64,000 nucleotides of DNA. Origin: Agrobacterium sp. a22-2 (GTDB taxonomy: Bacteria > Pseudomonadota > Alphaproteobacteria > Rhizobiales > Rhizobiaceae). This document shows, in pieces, positions 53,031 through 63,241 of this stretch (within the stretch, counting starts at the first letter, position 1; every line of letters begins with the position of its first letter). Made by a program: the position numbers and the translations under genes. Location: positions 1 to 64,000 of the forward strand of contig NZ_JAAXMM010000003.1 in NCBI RefSeq assembly GCF_012276985.1. Reading direction: 5' to 3'. The notes beneath the pieces were generated by a model, which saw only the letters and a list, made by a program, of their open reading frames with translations, was not told the origin of the DNA and did no database searches.

Positions 53031-53888
53031 TCAAAGCTGCTGAAAGTGTGACCGAACGAAACTGGCGACTGTTCTAACCGCCGCGCGCGCGCCGTGCGGA
53101 ACGAGAAGGGCGATCTCAAGGGGTTTCAGCGGCGGCAGACCGTCGCCTTGTTCGGTCAGCCGGCGGTGTCGGGGCGCTACAACCGAGGCTGGCAAGGCGG
53201 TGATGGCAGCGCCCGAATCCAGCGCCGCCTGGATCGATGGCAAATGTGAGGATGTCCATGCTGCACGCCATCCAATCCCAGCCTGGGTCAAAGCATGGAC
53301 GATATGCGGCCGAGCGCGACAATCTTTCTCCGGGAACAATGCAAGAGGAAGGGGCCGCTGGCGCTCTATCTGTCCATCCGAAGGGCCGCACCAGATCAGT
53401 TGTTCTCGGCGCAGCAACTCTCCGACGATTGAATCCGGTGCACGGGTTATGATGGCGAGATTGATGGTGCCGTGTTCCACCATCGCTTCAAGCGAGCGAG
53501 AAAAGTCGCATTGGATCTCGACTTGAATGCGTGGGTTGGCGCGAGAAAACTCCTCGATCAGTGGCTTTCCGAAGAGTTCGATGTAGTCATCGGGCATTCC
53601 CAGACGGACATAGCCGCGCATGGCGCCTGGATCGAGCGCCGCCAGCGCCTCATCCTCGATGGCAATTATGCGGCGGGCATAGCCGATCAGGATTTCGCCG
53701 GTTTCAGTCAGATGTACACCACGTCGCGTCCTGTCAAACAGCTTTCTTCCGATCTGATCCTCAAACCGGGCGATAAGCAGACTCACAGCAGCTTGCGACT
53801 TGCCGATCCGCAATCCCGCCGCAGTGAAACCGCCAGCGTCGGCAACCGCCACGAACGTCGCGAGCGCATCTGTGTCGAAGTGCTGCAT
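53031..53888 (-). CDS. LysR family transcriptional regulator
   Basis: 285-residue LysR protein. The helix-turn-helix covers residues 4-62 (ATFVAVADAGGFTAAGLRIGKSQAAVSLLIARFEDQIG). The effector domain has LGMPDDYIELFGKPLIEEFS near 95 and a GAAITALPASVV block near 240. The ATG at 53888 gives the standard start; one at 53909 would add seven residues. It lies convergent after the TRAP-aminotransferase operon and is the likely local regulator, though not divergently placed. Confidence 0.85.
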   Translation of the reverse strand: MQHFDTDALATFVAVADAGGFTAAGLRIGKSQAAVSLLIARFEDQIGRKLFDRTRRGVHLTETGEILIGYARRIIAIEDEALAALDPGAMRGYVRLGMPDDYIELFGKPLIEEFSRANPRIQVEIQCDFSRSLEAMVEHGTINLAIITRAPDSIVGELLRREQLIWCGPSDGQIERQRPLPLALFPEKDCRARPHIVHALTQAGIGWRAAWTSSHLPSIQAALDSGAAITALPASVVAPRHRRLTEQGDGLPPLKPLEIALLVPHGARAAVRTVASFVRSHFQQL

Positions 53889-53909
53889 TTGAATCTGACC
53901 TCGATTCAA

Positions 53910-54500
53910 GACTTAGGGAGTCGTTAAGTCCCCGATTTGGTTTCTGGTTACGTCGCTGCACCCCGCGATCAGCGGCATAATTCTCCGTTTCTGTTTCCGA
54001 GTAAAGCACCGGATCGTACGGAATTCTACGTGTTGCAACTTGCGTGCACAGGCGAGTTTCGCAGTTGTGCCAATACGTTATAGCGATATGTCGTTGAAAC
54101 CACGGCCTTTGTAGGATTGATCCTAAACCTGTCGCGTCGGCATTGGTATTTGCGGTTCATTTCGGCGGAGGCTTGGCCGGCACGACGACCCAAGAATTTT
54201 CCCGCACACAAGCTTTTTTCCGAGATCGCCGCGTGCAGGCGAGCATGCCTCCGGCCGGGTCATGCCGCTAGGTGTCTTAGAAGAGGAAGTCGTTGGGCCG
54301 CCCCGGCTCGAACACGTCCATCGTTTCCGGAGGCTCGCCGAACATCATGCCGACTGTGCTGTCGGTCGCCGACACTGCGCACTATTTATTTCGAGTCCGA
54401 GGTCGCCGATATCATCCGCGAGCAGGCACAAGTCTTGGCACAGGCAGCGCGTTGCAGCTGGACACGGCATCAGCCTAGCCCCGCCCGGAATCAGTGACGC
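53910..54500. other. 591-bp stretch without a confident gene
   Basis: Left of usg I see no intact gene. On the minus strand a frame ending at 54277 reads a natural-looking C-terminus (STVGMMFGEPPETMDVFEPG, then RPNDFLF), but it is closed by a stop about 35 codons upstream, so it may be the tail of a decayed gene. Plus-strand frames at 54117 and 54262 look like shadows. Confidence 0.4.
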
Positions 54501-54791
54501 ATGTTTATCGGCGGCGGCAATGGGCCTTTTGGCTCGTTCGTGTTTCCGACCGATCCGGTTGGCCTAACCACAGCACATATTTTATACCGAATTCCCGATT
54601 TCGAATCCGTCCTGCAGACCTATGTCTGGCAGGACTATGATCTGGCGCCCGAGTTTCTGGAAATGAGGAAGTTTCTGGATTTCTGGCAGCAGACGCTCGA
54701 CGGTCCGCCGCATTCGATCCGCTATTCGCACAAACGGCTCATTGGCCCGAACGAATGGCGGCAGATCGATGGTGAATTCAAGCTGCACTGA
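54501..54791 (+). CDS. usg: Usg family protein
   Basis: 96-residue protein of the Usg family, small alphaproteobacterial proteins of unknown function (once guessed to be a tryptophan-pathway subunit). The conserved core is clear: GLTTAHILYRIPDFESVLQ near 20, then TYVWQDYDLAPEF near 40, and LDFWQQTLDGPPHSIRYSHK near 59. The last block NEWRQIDGEFKLH ends the protein in the usual way. The N-terminal 18 residues are unlike relatives and the ribosome site is weak, so the true start may differ. Confidence 0.8.
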   Translation: MFIGGGNGPFGSFVFPTDPVGLTTAHILYRIPDFESVLQTYVWQDYDLAPEFLEMRKFLDFWQQTLDGPPHSIRYSHKRLIGPNEWRQIDGEFKLH

Positions 54792-54877
54792 CGCTTCAGA
54801 GGTCGCCGCGTTGCAGAGCACATCGACGTTCTGCAGGGCCCTTTGTCGAGCGCTCGGCTGTGTGGCATAGGCGTTAC

Positions 54878-55177
54878 TTATCGCAGATGCGGATCGTTGC
54901 TGCCTCTGTTGCGCCCAGCGACGACACCATTGATATCTGGCGCGATCAGATCGTGTTTCTCCGCAAAGGCAGCAAAAACACTACGGGCTGTCTCCGCCTC
55001 AATATCTCCGGAAAGCGCTGCCATGCACGCTTTCAAGGCAAGCGCACGGGCTGGATCGTAAGAATCTGCTGGCCAGTCCATGAGCAACTCGTAGGCATGC
55101 GTCACAGTGGGGATCTCCGTCGGAATGCCGAGGCCGGTGAGAATTGTGACAGGTGTTTCAAACATATCGGGTTTCAT
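54878..55177 (-). CDS. DUF982 family protein
   Basis: 99-residue protein of the rhizobial DUF982 family, function unknown. The pattern FETPVTILTG near residue 6, then HAYELLMDWPADSYDPARALALKACMAALSGDIEAETARSVFAAFAEKHDLI, fits the family. AAAGGAG lies upstream of the ATG. It follows hsp20 on the same strand across a strong hairpin, so it may be partly co-transcribed and heat-regulated; genes of this family are often found beside small heat shock genes in rhizobia. Confidence 0.75.
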   Translation of the reverse strand: MKPDMFETPVTILTGLGIPTEIPTVTHAYELLMDWPADSYDPARALALKACMAALSGDIEAETARSVFAAFAEKHDLIAPDINGVVAGRNRGSNDPHLR

Positions 55178-55213
55178 GTTGTGCTCCTTTCAAAAGCCCG
55201 ATCGTTGAAAGGG

Positions 55214-55240
55214 AAGGGGCGCCCTAGACCAGCGCCCCTT
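55214..55240 (-). terminator. Hairpin between hsp20 and the DUF982 gene
   Basis: Perfect 9-bp stem (AAGGGGCGC with GCGCCCCTT), loop of 9, followed on the minus strand by CCCTTTC. It probably attenuates read-through from hsp20 into the DUF982 gene. Confidence 0.6.
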
Positions 55241-55252
55241 GCGATAAAAGGC

Positions 55253-55729
55253 TTAAGCCGCCGTCTGGGCTTCGATCTGGGGCACGTGCTCGGCGTTTGC
55301 CAGCGTCGGCTCTGCCTGGATCTCGATCTTGCGCGGCTTCATCGCCTCGGGGATTTCTCGCACGAGATCGATGGACAGCAGACCATTTTTGAGGTCGGCA
55401 CTCGAGACACGAACATGGTCGGCAAGTTCGAAGCGGTGTTCGAACGGACGACCTGCGATGCCGCGATGCAGATACCCTTCGTGCTGTGTCTCGTCCTTTT
55501 TCCCGATGATCGTCAGCAGGTTAGACTGGAACGTGATGTCAAGGTCGTCCTGGGAGAAGCCCGCGACCGCAACTGCGATCCGGTACGTGTCGTCTCCCGT
55601 CTTGACGATATCGTAAGGCGGCCAGTCGCTGACCGAACGGGCACGCTGGGCGTTTTCCAGGAGATTGAAAATCCGGTCAAAGCCGACGCTTGAGCGGAAA
55701 AGCGGTGCATAGTCATAAGATGTTGCCAT
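55253..55729 (-). CDS. Small heat shock protein, Hsp20 family
   Basis: 158-residue alpha-crystallin chaperone of the rhizobial class A (IbpA-like) type. N-terminal SYDYAPLFRSSVGFDRIFNLLE, then the crystallin domain about 35-130 with YRIAVAVAGFSQDDLDI and the GRPFEHRFELADHVRV and LKNGLLSIDLVRE blocks. It holds denatured proteins under heat stress. The ATG at 55729 is correct because GGAGG lies 8 bases upstream; another ATG two codons earlier is too close to that site. Its leader carries a ROSE-type thermosensor. Confidence 0.9.
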   Translation of the reverse strand: MATSYDYAPLFRSSVGFDRIFNLLENAQRARSVSDWPPYDIVKTGDDTYRIAVAVAGFSQDDLDITFQSNLLTIIGKKDETQHEGYLHRGIAGRPFEHRFELADHVRVSSADLKNGLLSIDLVREIPEAMKPRKIEIQAEPTLANAEHVPQIEAQTAA

Positions 55730-55782
55730 AGCCATATCCTCCTTGAAGCAACATGGTAAGAGGACGCCATATGGCGCCCGAG
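55730..55782 (-). ncRNA. ROSE-type RNA thermometer in the hsp20 leader
   Basis: The minus-strand leader folds into two hairpins. The upstream one pairs GGGCGCCA with TGGCGTCC (55762-55779). The one covering the ribosome site (55732-55756) pairs CCATGTTGCTTC with GGAGGATATGG, with the ROSE hallmark TTGCT opposite AGGA and one unpaired G. Known ROSE elements melt on heating and free the Shine-Dalgarno site, which here is GGAGG in that stem. Confidence 0.75.
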
Positions 55783-55951
55783 GGTATTTCGGCCCCTTCA
55801 GCAACCGATGAAAATCATCTGGTTTTTGCCTAATCTAGTTTCAAGACATCATTGCAGAAAAATTAGAAAGGGCCGATTGCGGGCGCCTGTATTGAGCCCA
55901 ACACGCGGTGACTGTGGGCCAAAGGTCGAGTTCAGCCCAAGGCGATGCAAT

Positions 55952-56190
55952 TCACCCTTGCTGTCCCGGATTTCCGGCAAACCGTTCCGGATATCGCTTA
56001 CGCTGAAACACTTCGACCACGAAGTCGACGAAAACCCTCGTCTTCAAGGGGACGAGGGTTCTACGCGCTTAATAGATCGAAATCGGCCCCGCATCGACCC
56101 ACCATCACGGTACCAGTCGCGCGAACTCGCCACTTTCCAGATAGCGAAGGGCATCCGCCTTGACGATCAGGGTAAGCCAGCGAAGGCTGG
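55952..56190 (-). pseudogene. LysR family regulator, 3' remnant with two stops
   Basis: Minus-strand frame ending at 55952 reads LIVKADALRYLESGEFARLV, stop, WWVDAGPISIY, stop, then VPLKTRVFVDFVVEVFQRKR. This is the C-terminal end of a LysR effector domain. Both stops lie in otherwise well-matched sequence, and the rest of the gene is missing, so it is inactive. Confidence 0.7.
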
Positions 56191-56263
56191 CAGGACCACT
56201 ATTGTCAGTCCGATCTGATGTCAGCGATTGGTTCATGGGCCGAATGAAAAGGCTGTCTCGGTA

Positions 56264-56376
56264 TCAGGTGGCGACCTGGATCTTGCCAAAGCTGTGCCTG
56301 ACATCCTTTGCCGGGGATGCTCCAAATAGGCGGCCGTATTCCCGTGTGAACTGCGATATCAGAGGTTCGACTATCA
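56264..56376 (-). pseudogene. AraC family regulator, C-terminal remnant
   Basis: About 35 codons ending at 56264 read ISQFTREYGRLFGASPAKDV, the end of an AraC DNA-binding domain (second helix-turn-helix and the FG-x-SP block). Nothing of the sensor domain is found upstream. It lies between the copper cluster and the LysR remnant, both on the same strand. Confidence 0.55.
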
Positions 56377-56422
56377 TTGGCAAATCCGGGGCGCGGCCGC
56401 TCCGCTCGCGCCCCGCTTGTCG

Positions 56423-56707
56423 CTACTTGAGCTGCGTCACTGTCAGCTTGCCGTTGACACGCTCGGCGACGAATTCGACGTTGCTACCGGGCTTCAACTT
56501 GTCGAGGATTGCGGGATCTTCAACACGGAACACCATGGTCATGGCTGGCATTTCGAGTGCCTTCAGTTCTTCGTGGACAAGGGTAACCTTCTTGGCCGTG
56601 GCATCGACCTTCTTCACTGTTCCCTTGGTGAACTCCGTGGCGATGGCACCATAGGCCGTTCCCATAGCGAATACCGATGCAAGGGTGAGTTTTATGATCG
56701 TCTTCAT
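56423..56707 (-). CDS. CusF-like periplasmic copper-binding protein
   Basis: 94-residue protein with a signal peptide ending near residue 23 (AYGAIA-TEFTKG) and one CusF/CopK-like OB-fold domain. The copper motif is in LEMPAMTMVFRVEDP near 51-66, with paired Met residues; the usual His is in VHEEL just before it. It would carry Cu(I) in the periplasm to an efflux or oxidase partner. It is the last gene of the copper operon, 19 bp after the cupredoxin gene. Confidence 0.85.
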   Translation of the reverse strand: MKTIIKLTLASVFAMGTAYGAIATEFTKGTVKKVDATAKKVTLVHEELKALEMPAMTMVFRVEDPAILDKLKPGSNVEFVAERVNGKLTVTQLK

Positions 56708-56726
56708 TTTCAAGGTCCTTTCGGGG

Positions 56727-57209
56727 TTACTTCTTGGCGACAATGACGTCGCCGTGCATGCCGGCGTCGTAGTGGCCGGGAACAAGGCAGGCGATCTTGA
56801 ACGTGCCGTCATTGGTGAATTTCCAGATGATCTCGCCGGACTCGCCCGCTGCCAGGCGGATGGCGTTCGGATCGTCATGTTCCATGTCCGGAAACTTTTC
56901 CATCACCGCCTTGTGCTCCATGACCTTGTCTTCCTGATCGAGCACGAACTCGTGGTCGAGCTCGCCGGCGTTTTTGATGGTGAAGACGATGGTCTGGTCC
57001 TTGCGGACCTTGAAGGTGTTCGGCGTGAAGATCATCTTGCCATCGTCCGTCTCCTTCATCGTGACACGGATCGTCTGTGTGGCCTTTGCCTTGTTGCCGG
57101 GCTCGCCAACGGCCATGGCTTCGCCGTGACCACCTTCGTGTGAGCCGGACGCAAAAGCGGGGGTTGAGAGTGCTGCTACGATGAGGGTTGCGGTCAGTAG
57201 AGTTTTCAT
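56727..57209 (-). CDS. Cupredoxin-family periplasmic protein
   Basis: 160-residue protein with a signal peptide ending near residue 21 (PAFA-SGSHEGG) and a single plastocyanin/azurin-like domain. Copper ligands are His in LDHEFVLDQ near 85 and the C-terminal Cys-x4-His-x4-Met of CLVPGHYDAGMHG near 140-152. It probably buffers or shuttles copper in the periplasm. The ATG at 57209 is supported by the signal peptide; the frame to 57452 overlaps the oxidase gene. Confidence 0.87.
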   Translation of the reverse strand: MKTLLTATLIVAALSTPAFASGSHEGGHGEAMAVGEPGNKAKATQTIRVTMKETDDGKMIFTPNTFKVRKDQTIVFTIKNAGELDHEFVLDQEDKVMEHKAVMEKFPDMEHDDPNAIRLAAGESGEIIWKFTNDGTFKIACLVPGHYDAGMHGDVIVAKK

Positions 57210-57241
57210 GCGGTCGTCCTTCGTTGGGGGGAGGGTTTCGA

Positions 57242-58591
57242 TCATCCGTGCTTCGACTGGTCGCTGGTGATCGTTGTCTTTGCGTCCTTGGCCTTGGTTG
57301 TGTCGGGAAGCTGGCCCGTCCACTCCCAGGCCTGGGTACCGGGCGGGTTTTCGTACCAGCCGGGATCTGAGTAATCGCCCGCCGATATGCCTTCGCGGAC
57401 CTTGACGACCGAGAACATGCCGCCCATCTCGATGGGGCCGTGCGGACCCCATCCCGTCATCATGGGGACAGTGTTTTCGGGGATTTCCATTTCCATCTCA
57501 CCCATGTCGGCCATGCCGGCGGTGCCCATCGGCATGTATTCGGGCTGGATCTTGCGGATCTTCTCGGAGACGGATTTCTTGTCGACGCCGATGAAGGTCG
57601 GGACGTCGTGCCCCATGGCGTTCATCGTGTGGTGCGACTTGTGGCAGTGGATTGCCCAGTCGCCGAGATATTTGGCGTCGAACTCATAGGCCCGCATCGC
57701 GCCGACCGGGATATCGATGCTGACCTCCGGCCATCGCGCCTCCGGGCGAACCCAGCCGCCATCGGTGCAGGTGACTTCGAAGTCGTAGCCATGCATATGG
57801 ATCGGGTGGTTCGTCATGGTGAGGTTGCCGACGCGCACGCGCACGCGATCATCCTTGGAAACGACCAGTGGATCGATCCCCGGAAACACCCGGCTGTTCC
57901 AGGTCCACAGATTGAAATCGGTCATTTCCATGACCCGCGGGACATAGGTGCCGGGATCGATGTCGTAGCCGGAAAGCAGGAACACGAAGTCTCTGTCGAC
58001 AGGCATGAACGCCGGGTCCTTCGGATGAATGACGAAGAAGCCCATCATGCCCATCGCCATCTGCACCATCTCGTCCGAATGCGGGTGATACATGAAGGTT
58101 CCCGACTTCACGAGGTCGAACTCGTAGACGAAGGTCTTGCCGACCGGGATATGCGGCTGCGAAAGCCCACCGACGCCATCCATGCCGGACGGCAGGATCA
58201 TGCCGTGCCAGTGGACGGTGGTGTGCTCCGGCAATTTGTTGGTGACGAAGATGCGCACGCGGTCACCCTCGACCGCCTCGATCGTCGGGCCTGGAGACTG
58301 GCCGTTATAGCCCCACAGATGCGCGGTCATGCCTTCGGCCATCTCGCGTTCCACAGGTTCGGCGACAAGGTGGAATTCCTTCACGCCATTGTTCATCCTG
58401 AACGGGAGGGTCCAGCCGTTCAGCGTGACCACCGGGTTGTAGTCGGGCCCGGTGGTCGGTCGCACCGGTGTCTGGGTCGCCGCCGTTTCCATGATCGCGG
58501 CTTCCGGCAAGCCCATATTGGAGGTCTTTGCCCAGGCGGCGGATGAAACCATCGCGGCGCTGACCCCCAGGATCTGTCTTCTATTGAACAT
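57242..58591 (-). CDS. Multicopper oxidase
   Basis: 449-residue periplasmic laccase-type oxidase. The N-terminal NRRQILG and hydrophobic stretch form a Tat signal. All copper-site clusters are present: HWHG at 127, HPHSD at 169, HPIHMHG at 262 and HCHKSHHTM at 315. A Met-rich stretch (MGTAGMADMGEMEMEI near 355-370) suits Cu(I) binding. It is smaller than CueO and CopA-type oxidases and has a C-terminal tail of about 80 residues past the last cluster. It likely oxidises toxic Cu(I). AAAGGACG supports the ATG. Confidence 0.9.
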   Translation of the reverse strand: MFNRRQILGVSAAMVSSAAWAKTSNMGLPEAAIMETAATQTPVRPTTGPDYNPVVTLNGWTLPFRMNNGVKEFHLVAEPVEREMAEGMTAHLWGYNGQSPGPTIEAVEGDRVRIFVTNKLPEHTTVHWHGMILPSGMDGVGGLSQPHIPVGKTFVYEFDLVKSGTFMYHPHSDEMVQMAMGMMGFFVIHPKDPAFMPVDRDFVFLLSGYDIDPGTYVPRVMEMTDFNLWTWNSRVFPGIDPLVVSKDDRVRVRVGNLTMTNHPIHMHGYDFEVTCTDGGWVRPEARWPEVSIDIPVGAMRAYEFDAKYLGDWAIHCHKSHHTMNAMGHDVPTFIGVDKKSVSEKIRKIQPEYMPMGTAGMADMGEMEMEIPENTVPMMTGWGPHGPIEMGGMFSVVKVREGISAGDYSDPGWYENPPGTQAWEWTGQLPDTTKAKDAKTTITSDQSKHG

Positions 58592-58605
58592 GTTCGCGTC
58601 CTTTC

Positions 58606-60066
58606 TCAGTGTCCGCCGCCGCTCTCGGCAGTCGCTGCAACCTCGGTTTCACCACTTGCTGCACCCGCGCCGCCGCCATAGATGGCGGGTGCGAGATTGG
58701 CTTCGGCTAACCAGAAATCGCGTTTTGCATTGACCGCAAGGAGGATCGAATTGATCTTCTCCCGGCTGTCGGCGAGCAGTTCGAACGTGTTGGTAATCAT
58801 GCCGTTATAGGTCAGCAGGGATTCCTCTTCGATCTTGGTGCGGAGCGGCACCACGCTGTTTCGATAGTGCCGGGCGATATCGTAGTTCGACCGATAGGCC
58901 TGGTATGCCGAACGAGCCCCGGACCGGACGTTGACGGCTTTTTCCGCGAGCAGGTTTGCGGCGCGCATGTAGGCGAGCTCGGACTTGCGCATGCGCGCTT
59001 TGCCGGTGTCGAAGATGGGAATGACGAACTCGAGTTCTACATTTCCTGTCGTTTGCTTGTGCTTTTCGCCATCTTCGAGTTCTCGCTCGGTCTCGAAGCC
59101 GGAGAGAATTTCCAGATCGGTGACGTAGCGCGTCGCCTCCGTCAGCTTGAGAGACTTCGCGGTGGCCTCCAGGTCGAGCTTGGCCATCTGCAGATCGACA
59201 CGGCGTTGCAGAGCTTCCGCCTCGATCATGTCTTGCTTGATCAACACCTTTGGAAGCTGCGGCAGGCGATTGGCGATCTGATAGTCGAGGTCGGCGCCCC
59301 ACAGTCCCATCAGCCTTGTCAGCTCTTCCTTTGCGAGACGGGCGTCAAGACGGGCCTTTGCCGTTTGACCGGTCAGTTCGGCATAGAAGACGTGTTCGCG
59401 AGCTTGGCCGCCCTTGGTCAACGAACCTGCCTCACCGAGTTTTTGCGCAAGTTCGGAAGCGGCATCCGCCGCAGACTGAGCCTGTCCTAGCTGCGCCACG
59501 GTTTCCCATGCCGCAACTGCCGAAATCCATGCACGACGGGTATCCGCGGCCACCTGCAGCGTCCGCAGAGCCGCCGCCAGTTGAGCCTTGCGGAAGTTCG
59601 CATCAGCGATCTCGACGTTTCGTTTGTGGGTGGCCAGGGCCAGGATGTTCGTGGCGATGACGCCCTCGATCGTCTTGTAGGCCTCAAGTCCCGGCGTGCC
59701 GATCCCCGTCAGTCCTATGCCGACGGTCGGGTTGACCAGCATGGTCGACTGCCAGGCATCCGCCGCGGAATCTCCAAGGTCGGCATAGGCTGCCTGAAGA
59801 CCCTTGTTGTTGAGAAGCGCCACTTGCACCGCCGTCTCGACGTCGATCGTCTTGCGCGCCATCAACTGCTTGACGCGAGCTGAGGCCGCTTGCGCCTCGG
59901 CCCGGTTCTGCACCCACACCGTCTGTTTGCCAGTAGCCTCTGATGTCTTGAAGGAGACGTTGGTGAAGCCGGCGTCAGTGGAAGCATAGTCGGTGGCCGC
60001 GACACAGCTGCCAAGGACGAAAGGTACGGCCAACGCCGCGACAATTTTGAAGATGCCTATCGTCAT
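58606..60066 (-). CDS. TolC-type outer membrane efflux lipoprotein (CusC-like)
   Basis: 486-residue outer-membrane factor. The N-terminus has a lipobox VLGSC near residue 21, so it is lipid-anchored. The two OEP repeats are present: LNNKGLQAAYADLGDSAADAW near 89 and the second half with LEFVIPIFDTGKARMRKSELAYMRA near 345, with long coiled-coil helices between. Its Asp/Glu-rich alpha-helical barrel would form an exit duct. No CusA or CusB partner is encoded beside it, so the inner-membrane pump is elsewhere. Its start overlaps the small lipoprotein stop by 4 bp. Confidence 0.87.
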   Translation of the reverse strand: MTIGIFKIVAALAVPFVLGSCVAATDYASTDAGFTNVSFKTSEATGKQTVWVQNRAEAQAASARVKQLMARKTIDVETAVQVALLNNKGLQAAYADLGDSAADAWQSTMLVNPTVGIGLTGIGTPGLEAYKTIEGVIATNILALATHKRNVEIADANFRKAQLAAALRTLQVAADTRRAWISAVAAWETVAQLGQAQSAADAASELAQKLGEAGSLTKGGQAREHVFYAELTGQTAKARLDARLAKEELTRLMGLWGADLDYQIANRLPQLPKVLIKQDMIEAEALQRRVDLQMAKLDLEATAKSLKLTEATRYVTDLEILSGFETERELEDGEKHKQTTGNVELEFVIPIFDTGKARMRKSELAYMRAANLLAEKAVNVRSGARSAYQAYRSNYDIARHYRNSVVPLRTKIEEESLLTYNGMITNTFELLADSREKINSILLAVNAKRDFWLAEANLAPAIYGGGAGAASGETEVAATAESGGGH

Positions 60067-60290
60067 GATGCGTCTCCCTGCGGAGCTTGGGCATCATTTT
60101 GATTGCGCCATGGTCTCGGGTCGACAGGAATCCGATGCGAATATCCGGTCACGGGTGTTGAGTAGTGAATGGGCGTCACGCCGAGTGCGGGATTGGCCGC
60201 GTCATCGTAGGTGGCGATGTCGCCTATGGGTGTGGCTGCGCAACCGCCAAGCAATAAGGGCAGTGCGACCACGATATAAATGTGGTTCAT
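60063..60290 (-). CDS. Small predicted lipoprotein
   Basis: 75-residue protein with signal peptide and lipobox LLLGGCAA near residue 16, then a hydrophilic tail (GVTPIHYSTPVTGYSHRIPV). No family recognised. It is translationally coupled to the TolC-type gene by a 4-bp overlap and always read with it, so it may assist that outer-membrane protein. The ribosome site is weak. Confidence 0.65.
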   Translation of the reverse strand: MNHIYIVVALPLLLGGCAATPIGDIATYDDAANPALGVTPIHYSTPVTGYSHRIPVDPRPWRNQNDAQAPQGDAS

Positions 60291-60376
60291 GGTGATATCC
60301 GAACAGGAGATGTCTCGGCGCAACGGCTGCAAGCCGTAGACGCACGGTCAATGCCCGAGAGGCGGGCCTTGCCTGT

Positions 60377-60760
60377 TCAGATATTCGGCGGGCGGTGGAG
60401 TACGGGTATCTGGCCAACAGCCATGCTGTCGTCGATGAAGAATCGAAGGCTCTCCATGGCCGGTCCGCCAATCGCGGCATGACCGATCGGAACGGCCATG
60501 CTGACGCAGTAGTCGCCGCAGCACTGCTTGACCAGCTTGCTTGCGCCGTCATCCTGGTCGCCTACGTCATTGCCATGATGGTCATGGGAAGCCAAGTCTG
60601 ATCCGTGATGGTCGCTACCCGAGATAGCAGATTGTTGCATCTCGGCGGAACCCGGACCATGCATTGCGGCGCTGGCATTGGACAATGAGTATCCGGCCAG
60701 CGATACGATGATCGCCAACCTGATCAGAACCAGCAGCCTGCTGCAAATGATTCGATACAT
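60377..60760 (-). CDS. His-rich exported protein of unknown function, copper operon
   Basis: 127-residue protein with a signal anchor near residues 8-28, a His/Asp-rich stretch near 50-65 (GSDHHGSDLASHDHHGNDVG) that looks metal-binding, and a CCGDYC motif near 80. The ATG at 60760 is favoured because AGGA lies 9 bases upstream; one three codons earlier touches that site. It is probably the first gene of the TolC-oxidase-cupredoxin-CusF operon and a periplasmic copper-binding factor by composition only. Confidence 0.6.
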   Translation of the reverse strand: MYRIICSRLLVLIRLAIIVSLAGYSLSNASAAMHGPGSAEMQQSAISGSDHHGSDLASHDHHGNDVGDQDDGASKLVKQCCGDYCVSMAVPIGHAAIGGPAMESLRFFIDDSMAVGQIPVLHRPPNI

Positions 60761-60864
60761 CACGTCCATTCCTAATCGGTAACCTCAATACCGTCGTGCT
60801 TCAACTGACAGCGGTGATTTGACGAACTTCAAGTCGTTTGTGTGGCGCCGACAGCACAGCGACA

Positions 60865-60895
60865 GCCGTAAAGGTTCCAGTGATGGTAAGGTCAA
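60865..60895 (-). promoter_or_regulatory. MerR/CueR-type promoter of the copper operon
   Basis: On the minus strand -35 TTGACC (60895-60890) and -10-like TACGGC (60870-60865) are separated by 19 bp, the long spacing typical of promoters activated by MerR-type copper regulators. The spacer TTACCATCACTGGAACCTT resembles CueR/HmrR sites but its dyad is imperfect. No merR-type gene is seen in the window. Confidence 0.45.
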
Positions 60896-60951
60896 TACGC
60901 CGCGGCGGGGATTTTTGAATTCAGCCGGGGCACATGGCAACAGGAACGATG

Positions 60952-60987
60952 CCTGGGTGTACGGTTTCGTGAAGCCGTACACCCAGG
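60952..60987. terminator. 13-bp perfect hairpin downstream of copA
   Basis: CCTGGGTGTACGG pairs fully with CCGTACACCCAGG around a 10-base loop, 19 bp after the copA stop. There is no T-run on either side. It probably ends or protects the copA message, separating it from the next copper operon. Confidence 0.55.
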
Positions 60988-61005
60988 GCACCCATGATGC
61001 GGGGG

Positions 61006-63228
<2,223 letters not shown>

Positions 63229-63241
63229 GACGTTCTCCCGC

